Assembly: GCF_907164915.1 (NCBI RefSeq) | Contig: NC_061868.1 | Location: 48,297,689 to 48,361,688 of the forward strand | Source: Impatiens glandulifera | Lineage: Eukaryota > Streptophyta > Magnoliopsida > Ericales > Balsaminaceae | DNA: 64,000 bases | Direction of reading: 5' to 3' | Shown: positions 35,901 to 47,900 of the stretch, one piece after another | Layout of the letters: every line of letters starts with the position of its first letter | Position numbering within the stretch: the first letter of the stretch is position 1 | The notes under the pieces: model-generated | Told to the model about the DNA's origin: nothing | Databases searched by the model: none | Seen by the model: only the letters and a program-made list of their open reading frames with translations | Position numbers and translations under genes: made by a program

Positions 35901-38900
35901 TAAAGTGAACGCCAGGAGGCCTTTGATCCTTGCAGTAGGTCATCAGTGTCGATTTAACGCACATCCCCTAATCATGTGGTGGGCGATTAATATAAAAAAG
36001 CACCTTGCATTCCTCTTTTTAATATAAAAAAGTACATTTAAAAAAAAATTAAATGATGAATTATGGACTGAATCTTCTCTTAATTACTTCTCTTCTTTCT
36101 GAGAATTTTTCTTCATTTTTATCTCTTCTTAAGGACTTTTCTTCTTTTTTCATCACCACTTTTTGGAACACACAACATGATTCTGGAAGATGTGTCTATA
36201 AACTAGAACTTTTAGGTGGGGACCCAATTCCATGCATCCATTGAGCTGATTTTAATGATGTCAGAACTAGAGATCAAGTAGAACCTAAGCACCTACATTA
36301 TAGGCAATCAAATGTAGCTATAATTTGAAATGGGGGTTCCATAATAATAGCAAGAGAATGTGCTTTAGTAATAATATACTATACTGGAGAAGAGAGGAGA
36401 TTCATGTTATTTGTATCTGTAGCTTACTTCAATTAGAAGATGGAGCTGACATAACCCTGATGGTGGAGTAGGCCCATTATAAATCGAAGCAAACTCTAAG
36501 ACATCAACCAAAAGACTTTGATATAGCCTGTAACAACACAGTAGCATGATGGACAAATATTTATCCATTATTCGAAATTTTATCTTGCTAATTTGTTCTC
36601 ATGATTCAGTTTATCTTTACTGTGGAGAAACTTCTTCACTCCAATCCTTGGGTTTAACGACACATATTTATCCATTATCGCAGTTAGACTTTAGTTCATT
36701 TAGTGTTGGGGATGAAGATTATGCAGGCTATGAATACAGCCTTCTTGGGGGTCTCTCTGAAGTGCGGATTGTGTATCTGAACCGGTTTGTCCAAGAGGTA
36801 ACTTTGTTAAAATGTTTTTCTTTCCTATTGCTAGTTGCGCAGTATACCAACTTATTAGGCTGGGGATTGATTGCAGGTTGTGGGTTACTTCATGGGCCTC
36901 GTACCCAATAATTCTAGGGATGTTGTTAGACTGAGAGATCAGGCAACGAACTCCGAGAAATGGTTCACAACTAGTGAAATTGAAGGATCACCAGCTATGA
37001 AACTGGATCTTTCACTTAGGAAACCTATAATATTAATGCCACGGAGCACAGACAGCCATGAGTATGTATACTGACCAAAAATCCCTCCCCCCTATTGGAG
37101 TCTTTTTTTGTAAGAGAACACATTTACAAATCGTGTTGCTTATATTGCAGGTACTTGAAACTTGATGTCGTTCACATAACTGTCCAAAACGCTTTCAGAT
37201 GGTATGGGGGTAACAAAGAAGAAATAAATGCTGTACACGTGGAAATGCTTTCTATAATGGTGCGGAAGCTGTAGCTAGTTATCTGACATTTTCTTTTGAT
37301 TTTCTTTGTTATTGATAAATATTTGGGCAGTGCAGGTTGAAGACATCAATCTCAATGTGGGTACTGGAGACGAACTGGGTGAAAGCATAATTCAAGATGT
37401 GAAAGGAGTTTCAATTATTATCCATAGATCTCTCAGAGATCTGTCTCATCAAATTCCCAATATAGAAGTACAAATTAAGGTAGCTGATATCTCATTATCT
37501 TTGGTACATGTTGGATATTGTCTTTATTTCCTATGGTCTGAATGTCAGATTGGAAGGCATTTTTTTTCATACTGATGTCATTTTCTCTTAAGCATCATCA
37601 TTAAATTTTGCATGTACTGGAATTCTGTCTTCATACAATGTCATGTACTATTACATCCTCAGATAGTGGAACTGAATGCAGCTCTGTCTAATAAAGAATA
37701 CCAGATAATCACCGAATGTGCTCTTTCAAATATTTCGGAGACTCCAAAAATAGTGCCTCCATTGATCCAAGATTCTGGGACACCTTCTGTTGTTACAGAG
37801 GATCCACCATTTTCTCAAGATTTCGAAGCTACCAATTCTGAAAATCAGAATAGTGCTTCATGGATCACTATGAAGGTTTGCATTGACATAGATTTGGTTG
37901 AGTTGCGCCTACATTATGGCATAGCAAGTGATGCTTCTCTAGCAACTGTGCAGGTATGGAAGTTGCTAGTCCCATTTATATTTGTTTGTTGGGTATCATT
38001 AGTTAGTGTTGCCAGTAATATATGGAATTAAGTGTAGTCTCCTGCTTATTTGTGATGATCCGTCCTTGATGGATTAGATATAGATATATACAGAGTATAA
38101 TGGCCAATTTTCTTGGATAAGATTATAGACAATTATTTAAAAAGTAGTTTCTACTACCAACATTCCTAAATTCAAAGTGGTGCTTGATAAACGTCCATAA
38201 AGTGTTCTACCTTACCTCATCCCCTATATTCTCTTCCCTTCTCCTCCCTACCCAATCCAAACCAATTGTTAGGCATCTTATAACATAACATGTGATTTAT
38301 ATTGCATGTCATACATTTATTACCTCAATGATATGCCAGTAAAAATAACCCTGTCTGGCTGAAATATGATCATTGCTTGTGACAAATGTGTTCTCTGGTT
38401 AGTTTTAGATTTTAATGATTATTTACTTCAAGTGCATAGTTGTGCTTACAGGATAGAAGTTATTGAGAAGAGGGAAGCTGTCATACTGCTCTTATGATAT
38501 ATACTCTGTTTTATATGTTGAAGCATGGAAAATTGCGTAACTTATTGGATATTTATTCAGGTAAGTGGTGGTTGGTTTCTGTACAAGACCAATACCATAG
38601 GAGATGGATTTCTATCGGCTTCTCTTAAAGGTTTCACCGTGATTGATGATCGTGAGGGGACTGAGCAAGCACTTAGGTTGGCAATACGAAAACCTGAGAG
38701 CATTGGATACAGTTCTTCAGATTATGAAACTGATAATAAAAACCATCCAGTGGACGCAGCTCACATTCAAGAAAATGAAGGGACAAAACCAGTTCCTACA
38801 ATGCTTATTCTTGATGCAAAATTTAGTCAATATTCTACATTTGTCTCTTTGTGCGTGCAAAGGCCACAGTTGCTTGTTGCACTTGATTTCCTGCTGGCTG

Positions 38901-41900
38901 TTGTTGAGTTTTTTGTTCCAACCGTCCGTAGTCTGCTTTCAAATGAAGAAGGGGAGAATGATGTTGATTTTCTGGACGCAATCATTCTGGAACAATCAAT
39001 TTATTGTCAACCCTCTTCCGAATTATTTCTCTCCCCTAGGAGGCCTCTAGTTGCTGACGATGAGAGTTTTGACACTTTTGTTTATGATGGCAGAGGTGGA
39101 ACTCTGTATTTACAAAATGAATGGGGTTCCATCCTTTCATCTCCAAGCTCTGAGGCTGTCATTTATGTTGGAAATGGAAAGAGATTGCAGTTTAAGAACG
39201 TTACCATTAAGGTCCATTTATATGCATGTTTTTGCTTCTGCTTAACTTACTTGTTTCTTGAACTTATCTTTTGGTTCTTACTGTAGAATGGTCAATATCT
39301 GGACTCCTGTATTTTGTTGGGAGCCAACAGTAGTTATTCAGCTTTAAAGGATGATAAAGTCTATTTCGAGAGTGTTCAATATCCTCAATCAAATTCTTCA
39401 GCGGAAGCTTCTGGAAGTGAACCATGTAAAAATCCCTCTACAGGGAGATCTACAGAATTTGTCTTTGAGCTGCAGGTGATGAATTATTTGGTTTTCAAAA
39501 TCTATATTGTAGGAAAGATCTGACATCAATAGCCATGTCATAAGAGAAGCCTCACAATACTATTATTTGGACATATTTCTCCTCCTTGCCAATGCATCAG
39601 TTGAGTTGTCAAGCTCATTTTATATTTGCATGTCTATTGTCTTTTTGTTGTTTTGTGTAACAGTTGTTTGATAATGATGGATGTTCAGCTAAAAAAAGGA
39701 GAACTATTCCATGCCTTGATTTGTCCAAAGAGTATGATGGGTTTGGTGGAGCAATTGTTTTGTATTGCAATTGATTTTTGGAAAGTATCATTGAGGACTT
39801 TATTTTTTCAGTTCTTTTGATTATAGCTCTTTTCCATTTTATTGTGTTTGGGTTTCAACACCTCTTTGATGATGGGTGCATTGCTTTTGTACCGTTGGGC
39901 TATTCTTTTTTATTTTATTCATGCACTTTTTACCTCCCAAAAAAATGGGTGTACGGTTTTACCACTAAAAAGATTCACACTTTCCTTGTATGTCCATATA
40001 TATTTACTTTCTCCTTAATTTTTAAATATTTTTTACTGAACTTTTTAGAATGACCACTCATCATATCTTGATTCAGATCCAAATGTGATAAACTTTGCTT
40101 ATCCTGCTCTGTGTATGAATTTAAATGTTTTTGCAAGCTATTCTTAGGTTTCATCTTAATGTATGTATTAGTGTCGAAACATCTTATGGATATTAGACTT
40201 CCTTCCATGTATTAGCTCTTATTGTTCATTTGCTTTGCAGGCAATTGGTCCCGAGCTAACCTTTTATGCTACATCAAAAGAAGTTGGAACGACTAGCTTA
40301 TCTAACAAACTTTTACATGCCCAGTTGGATGCATTCAGCAGGTCACTATTTTTTCTTTTCATCTGCTTACGTGTTAAAAAGGCGTCATTAATCATAACGA
40401 CAAAAAACTTATGTTCAGAAACATCAAAAACAAAGCAAATCCATCAAAGTCACAAACACGACAACACCTCCACACCCTACATGAAAACTAATCCAGTTCA
40501 ACACAAAACAAACAACACACACAAATTAATCGAAACAAATCAAAGCAAACATCCAAAACAAACCAACAACAAAGTGATATAGATAGAGACTAGGGTTCTG
40601 AAAGGCCAACCACATGATGACACGTGTCTAATGAATTAATAATGGTATGATGTTTAGCTTTTAGTTTAATAGGATAGTATTTATCATTTTAGTTTATAGG
40701 AATGGAGAACCACTTCTTATTTTAGTGCTGTGTTTTTCATAATATTGATCCATGTCTCGCAATATCCTTTAATAGATCTTGGCATAATCCATTCAGTTCC
40801 CTTTGGATTCCATAGAAGATCCCAAATAGTTTTCACAAAAGGGCAATGTAACAATATGTGTGCCGCAGTTTCCTCTGCCTTATAACACAACTGACATCTG
40901 CTAACCATAATCATCTATTTTGCTTGCAATGATTGTCCTTAAGAACACCCCTTGAAAAGAAGATGTTTCAAAGAAAGCCAAATCTTTGATGGGAACCATG
41001 GATCCATATTCTATCCCAAGGAAACTCAAAATTCCTCTCATTGTACAAAGTAGAATAACACTGTTCAACACTCTAGCTATCCATATTCCTCCATTGGAGA
41101 ATATCTCGAGAATGTTCATCCACCCTGATCTAAGATATCCTCCCCGGAGCCTTATCAAAGTCTCAAATTCCTTCGGATTTAGGCGATGGGCAAAGCGGAT
41201 GTTAGCATCACATGCACTATCTTTTTATTTTTCATGTTTCATTGTGTTTAATACAATTGAAAATGATGTTGGTTTGGATGAGTATTGGCAGCAAGGTTAT
41301 CTCAATTTATAAGTAAAATTATATATTTCTGTTTCAATTTTAACTAAATGAAATTGATTTTATTTGCTAGCTCTCTATTAAACAAAATCAATCATCTTAG
41401 TTCTATCTAGTTACATTGTGGTTCACATTCAATTGTTTTAAGTTAATTTAATAACATTTTCTTTTTTCTTGAAAATGGTAATTTAATAATATTTTATAAT
41501 ATTTTATAATTTGCCAATTCCCCTTCCATTCCTCCGGAGAAGCTATAAAGATAATAACAGGAAATGGAAAATGAAGTCTTGCATCTTACTTCCTCCTCCC
41601 CTGTTCATTTGGGTGTAGTAGTCATTATGGGTTTCTGTAGCAGTGTATAAGGCCTTAGATCCCCCCCTTTTTTTAAAACAAGGTCAACTTTCATAGATAA
41701 AAAAGAGCGCAAGAAGCGTTCAATGGTTACACCTCTTTTTATTTTGGGTAGTGTGCTCGGCTTCATTATTTTATTTTAACACGGGCATATTGTGCCTTTC
41801 CAAAAAGAAAAGAAAAAGTCTTCACATGTTTTATTTCAGTGCTGAAGCAAATATTTTTGAGTTAGTAATTTTCTTGCTTCAAATTTATTATTTGCTCTTC

Positions 41901-44900
41901 ACTGAAGTATTTTTATTTTGGTGAGCCACATGTGCATGCATCCAAATATTTGCAAGCTAAATATAAATGGTTCTTACATGATTTAGTTGCTGATATAGGG
42001 TTGTCATGAAGGGAGAGACAATGGAAATGAACACAAATATACTTGGCTTAACCATGGAAAGCAGTGGTATCAGAATATTGGAACCATTTGATGCCTCCAT
42101 GAAGTTTTCAAACATCTCTGGAAAGATGAACATACACTTTTCTGTTTCGAATATCTTCATGAATTTTTCATTCAGCATCTTGAGACTCTTTATAGCAGTG
42201 GAGGATGACATTTTGGCATTTTTGAGGACCACATCAAGAAAAATGACTATTCTTAGCTCTGAGTTCGACAAAGTAGGGACAATCAAAAGTAAGTGGTTTG
42301 TTCCTCAATTTGTTTACAAATCATGTGCATGTAAATATTGCATAAATGATCAAATATGGAAACATGTCGTATAGTTCTTGGGATTCATTGATGCTATGTA
42401 GCTGTGTTTGCAGATCCTAACACTGATCAAATATTTACATTTTGGAGACCGCGTGCACCTCCTGGTTTTGCTGTCTTAGGCGATTACCTCACACCGCTGT
42501 CAGTAATTTTCTTATACCATGTGGTACTTTGTTTGTTTGACTTGATCATCAGTATAGTCTTTAACATGTTAGTTGCATGACAGCAACAAACCACCTTCAA
42601 AAGGAGTCATTGCAGTGAACACCAGCTTAGTTAGAGTCAAGAGGCCTGTATCTTTCAACCAAGTTTGGCCTCCCATTGATGCTGCTGCTGATCCTCAATT
42701 TGATATGCAGAACTGTTCCATCTGGTTCCCAGTAGCACCCAAAGGTTATGTTGCTCTAGGCTGTGTGGTCTCTACTGGAATGGCACAACCTCCGTTATCT
42801 TCTTCCTTCTGTATCATGGCTTCTTTAGTTGCTCCATGCACCCTGAGGGATTGTATTACAATCAAAGCAAACAACTCGTATGTCCAATTCTTTAACTAAA
42901 CCTTTTTTTATACAAGATATCTTTGTATAATCATCTAGTGTGTGTTGTCACCCAAAACAAAAAGAAAATAAGATACTATTGCATCCAGAAAGTAATGCTC
43001 AGCTTGCTCATTGAAATAACTGCAGACACAAATACCCCATTTCCAAGGGATTATAATTTTTATTTTTAGGAATGGAGTTCTGAAGATTCCTATGCTCACA
43101 CTATGTTGGTAATAATGTGATACAAGATAATAGTTAGTGTCTCGAAGGGTCTATCACATGAGAAAACATGGCTAGAAAATTAGAAGAATTAGATTAGGAT
43201 AATTAACTTTATTATTAGTAGATAATAATTTTAAAAGATTGTTCAACTCAGTGGTAGTGCAAGGTTTATGGCCACAAAGTCATGAATTTTCGAGCCGTCA
43301 TGAGCATTTAAAAAAAATACAGATAATTATTTTTTAGGGTTGAACCCTAACATAATGTTGTAATCAAAAGTACCTAATTTCCTGAAGGATTAATAGGATT
43401 ATGGTTATTTTTCTTAGAAATTAAGTTCCGAAGGTTCTTAATTTCTTATGCAAATTATGCTGGTAATAATGTCTTCATTGTGCACTAACTTGATCGCTCT
43501 TTTGTCCTTCATTTCATACAGATTTGTGTTCTGATTAAATAACCAATATGAGTTCCTTTTTAGTTCAAATTTGCTTTCTGATTTGCAGATACACCTTGCT
43601 TACGGCATTTTGGCGTGTGGATAATTCCCTTGGCACATTCTTGCCAGCAGACCCATCAACATTGGGCTTAATTGGTAGAGCAAGTGAATTGCGACACATG
43701 TATTTTTTTCCATCGTCTAGAGTAGCCAAAAGATCCGAGAGTGAAGCATATAATTCTGGTCATATTCCTCCTGTCCAGTCAGAAGGTCCATCAAATGTGA
43801 ATTCTGGACAACGCTTTGAGGTTGTTGCGAGTTTCCGTTTAATATGGTGGAATCAAAACTCAAACTCGGGGAAAAAATTATCCATATGGCGTCCTATGGT
43901 TCCTCCTGGAATGGTCTATTTTGGAGATATTGCTGTACAAGGGTATGTAATTGCTCTTCTGGATATCTTTACGTGCCTTTTGGACTAGTAAATAAGAATT
44001 TTGATCTATGGTTGAAATACAGGTATGAGCCTCCAAATTCTTGCATTGTTCTCCATGATACTGAAGGTGATGAGCTCTTAAAGCCTCCCCTAGATTTTCA
44101 ACTTGTTGGACAGATAAAGAAAAGAAGACGTACAGAAAGTATTTCATTTTGGTTGCCCCAAGCTCCTCCAGGTTTTGTTTCTTTGGGATGTATTGCAAGT
44201 AAGGGTATGCCAGAGCAATCTGACTTGAGCTTACTAAGATGTGTGCGAAGCGACATGGTTACGGGAGACCAGTTTCAAGAGGAAAGCATATGGGATACAT
44301 CAGATAAGAAGTCCAGAGGTGAATCTTTTAGCATATGGACTATTGACAACGAGTTTGGGACCTTTATAGTTCGTACTGGTTTCAAGAAACCTCACAAAAG
44401 ATTTGCTCTAAAGCTTGCTGATCCAGACATGGCAACTAGTTCAGATGATATTGTGATTGATGCAGAAATAGGAACATTTTCAGCAGCACTTTTTGATGAC
44501 TATGGTGGCCTGGTATACAATTCCCTCTATAGTTTTGTTATTAATGCTATTCTAATCTATTATTCTATGTTTCCTTGGTCCCATTTTGTAGCAATTACTT
44601 AAATGAGAGTCCTAATTTATAAGATCCTTAGCCATTGAATCATGTTTTATAATTCTATTTTTTGTGACCCGAGTTTATTCTGGGGTGGCTAGATGACCCA
44701 CAGTCATGACCATTCTTTAATTCAGAGCATTCTTAGTGGGAATCGAACTTGAGACCTTTGGTCTCTTAGGTAAGACCCTTGCCACTTGAGCTACTCTGGT
44801 GGGTTTTATAATTCTTAAGCTACCCTTATCTACTTTTTACCCTTTCCAATTAAATAATATATTTTCTTTCATTACCTCATAACCAATTAATCATGCTTAG

Positions 44901-47900
44901 ACAGAAAATAGATCACACATTTTTGAATTCAACATTTTCAACATTCCTTAAAACACACCTAAATTTTTAAGACTTCCATCAAATGGGACAGAGGGAGTAG
45001 CAGTTAATATGTAAGATGATAGGTCTTTTTTTTTTTTATAATAAGATGATAGGTCTTTTTTTTTTATAAGATGATAGGTCTTCATGACCTGGTTTGCAAC
45101 TTTGTAATGAGGGCGGTGTACTATAGAGCTTATGCCCACAATGTTGAAATTTTGGTTTGAGGACTGTCATATGGAATGAAATTTCTAAATTATAGAAGTA
45201 GAAGTTAATTAAATTAAGAGAAATGATATATACAGCACCTTTATACAGCACTTACCTGATTTGGCAAGAAAGATAAAATATATCTTGAAAAAAATACAAG
45301 AGAGAGAAAAATATTTTATCTTTCTTGCCAAATCAGGTAGGTGCTGTATAAGGGTGCTGTATATATCATTTCTCTTAAATTAATGAGAATTCAGATTAGA
45401 TTCAGATTTTCATACATATATTTCCATGCAGACTATTGTACTTAAATTTGGGAATAAAATATTTTGTTGCCTTATATAGATATCAATTGATTCAAGCTAA
45501 ATTGTTCTTTTCAATTTTGCAGATGGTTCCCTTGTTTAACATATCTTTAAGTGACATTGGATTCAATTTGCATGGAAGATCTGGCTCCTTGACTTCCTTC
45601 ATAAGTTTCTCATTGGCTGCAAGATCATATAACGATAAGTATGAAGTTTGGGAGCCACTTATTGAACCTGTTGATGGATTCCTAAGGTAATATATGTTCT
45701 TTTAAATATGTTTACTGAAATATAATGATGGTTGCATATTTTCAAAGAAGATATATATATATAGCATATATAATAAATAAATGAAACCTAATTGGATTTT
45801 AGATATATGTGTGTTTCAAGAATGTGTTAAAGATATGGCCACCAAAATAGGGTCCATGTTACATCACAATGTAATTAGTTTCTGTCTGGACACATTATTT
45901 CCAGGTATCTTTATGACCAAAAATTTCATATACATTTTATATATCTTTCTTCACTTTTTTATCATAGAGGTTCAATATAATTAAGAGGAAGCATATGTTA
46001 ACTGTTTGTTGTCAAAAGCATGTCTTTTGTGCCACTTTATATTGCTGGTTAAAATTCATCAAGGTGTTTGAAATATGTGTTTGGCATAATTCTAGCTTCC
46101 TAGTGCTTATTTTCTCTTGTAACGTAAGCACGTGCTACAAAATAGGTGCTGTATTTGGTTTCAGTTGTCTCTTTTCAGGTGAACATAACTGCTTATCTTA
46201 TTCCGTCTATTGTTGCATCTGAAATAGGAACCTGCAAACCCGTTTCCGCTTTTCACTGTTGTCCGAAGTTAGTGCTTATGTTTGTAGACTAAACTGTAGA
46301 CCACCATGTCTTATTTCTTCATCGTTACAGGTACATGTACAATCAGAATGCCCCTGGAACTCCTTCTCAGCTACGTCTTACATGTCCGAAGGATTTGAAT
46401 GTGAATGTTTCAGTTTCTAACTGTAACATGTTTTTTCAAGCTTATGCAAGTTGGAGCAATCTTGCACAAGTCCATGATGCTCTCAAGGATAGAGTAAACT
46501 CTGTTGTCTTCATTGAATTTTCTGTCATTGGGTTATTTTTCTTATGGAATTCATGTTTGATGGCTTTAGCTTATAATCAATTTGCCTTTGTTGAACAGGA
46601 GACATCTTCTCCAACTTATCCTGGCAGATCTTTTCTTGATGTGCATCACAAGCATGATTATTATCTTATTCCACAAAACAATCTTGGCCAAGATATTTTC
46701 ATTCGAGCCACTGAGATCAGAGGGATTTCCAATGTTGTTAAGATGCCATCGGGAGATATGAAACCTATAAAAGTTCCAGTTTGGAAAAATATGTTGGATT
46801 CACACCTGAAAGGGAACCTCTGCAAGAAATCTAGAACAGTGGTTGCAATTATAATATCAGAAGCTGAGGTATGATTCTATTTGCCATGTATAGTTTTTTG
46901 TTTTCTTTTTTGAGATGGCAGCAAATAGGAAGTCACTTCCATTTAAATGTTCAAGGTCTTCAAGCAGGAATTTCTTTATCAATTTCATTTGTTTTTTTTT
47001 TAAATTAGATTTCTTTTTTGTTTGTATTTGTTATTATTAATTTGAATTAGGTGGATACTCTAGAAACAACTTTAAAATACTAAACTTTGATTCTCTTGGG
47101 AATGGATGGGCATCAAAATGAGGTTGTGATACGATCCTTAATTTATTTTTTACATAGAAGCTGGCATGAATTACAATCAAAAGAACAGTTCTTTCTAGAC
47201 ACTAATGTGTTCCTTGATATCTATTGGAGCCTACACATCCTAAGTCAACGCATAATCCTCGGTTCCCTTTTGAACTTCTACCATAATTCTTTCAGGTTAG
47301 AGGGTCCATTGAGGTAACAGAGAAGCTGTTTTTTTACAAGGTCAATTTTATTGAAAAGAAAACGCAAGAGACGTATTGAACACTAAAAAGAAGAGGGTGG
47401 AGGGGATAAGGAAAAAATAAAAATCGAAGAACAAAAGGATTAAAAGGTCAATTTAAAAGAAAACACAAGAAGCGTTTTGAACATTACAAAGAAGAGGGTG
47501 GAGGGATGAAGAAAAAATAAAAATCAAAGAACAAAAGGAAATGTTAGATGCCATTAAAATCAATAATTCTCATCCGTATAGGTCACAGGTTCGAGTCCAT
47601 CTGGAAGCGCTTTGAGTTGAAGCGGGGGCCATGGCTTTAGGGTGTCATCCTAGTTCTCCTTAATTAAAAAAATAAAAATAAATAATTCTCATCCGGACAA
47701 AACACTATTTTCCTAAAAAATCCATTTGTCCCAGAAGTCCGCCACTTTAAGCGTCATGTCCCGCTGAAAATTAAGAATATTCTGCAGAAGAGCCCACATG
47801 CCCCTGGCAAGGTAGGGGCATAGGTCACAGTGGAGGAGGATGCGGTCAATGCTTTCTTCGCTCTTCATGCAAAGACAACATCTACTAGACAGACAACATC

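Larger units (their letters stand above)
33750..42288 (+). other. VPS13: VPS13 exons 22-35: central groove with an acidic insert (residues 916-2001)
   Basis: Exons: 33750-33911, 34000-34074, 34167-34631, 34702-35052, 35196-35327, 36684-36797, 36877-37061, 37151-37259, 37336-37479, 37663-37953, 38561-39211, 39287-39475, 40241-40341, 41999-42288. Repeats of hydrophobic strands (ELKICFKYNPS, VELSIRGNDMFIGT, VKAQIVIIDHNSILF, VVHITVQNAFRWY) fit the lipid channel. Exon 24 has an acidic, Ser-rich insert near residues 1045-1085 (DDEDRFYEAPEDLNDSDD), probably a disordered loop, preceded by the motif IEDLVCCKG. Exon 32 is the second longest in the gene (651 bases). Exon 35 ends in phase 1 before the motif cluster. 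Confidence 0.9.

Noticed and set aside
38643..39050. Overlapping plus-strand frame within VPS13 exon 32
   Set aside because: It is an alternative frame of a real exon; the VPS13 frame is continuous and family-like across the whole exon.
42481..42505. GTAATT as donor of VPS13 exon 36
   Set aside because: It would leave the wrong phase for exon 37. The GTCAGT two codons earlier restores the frame and the expected family sequence.
44657..44803. tRNA gene on the minus strand
   Set aside because: A- and B-box-like sequences are present, but there is no cloverleaf or acceptor stem, and TSDs plus an A-rich tail show a SINE.
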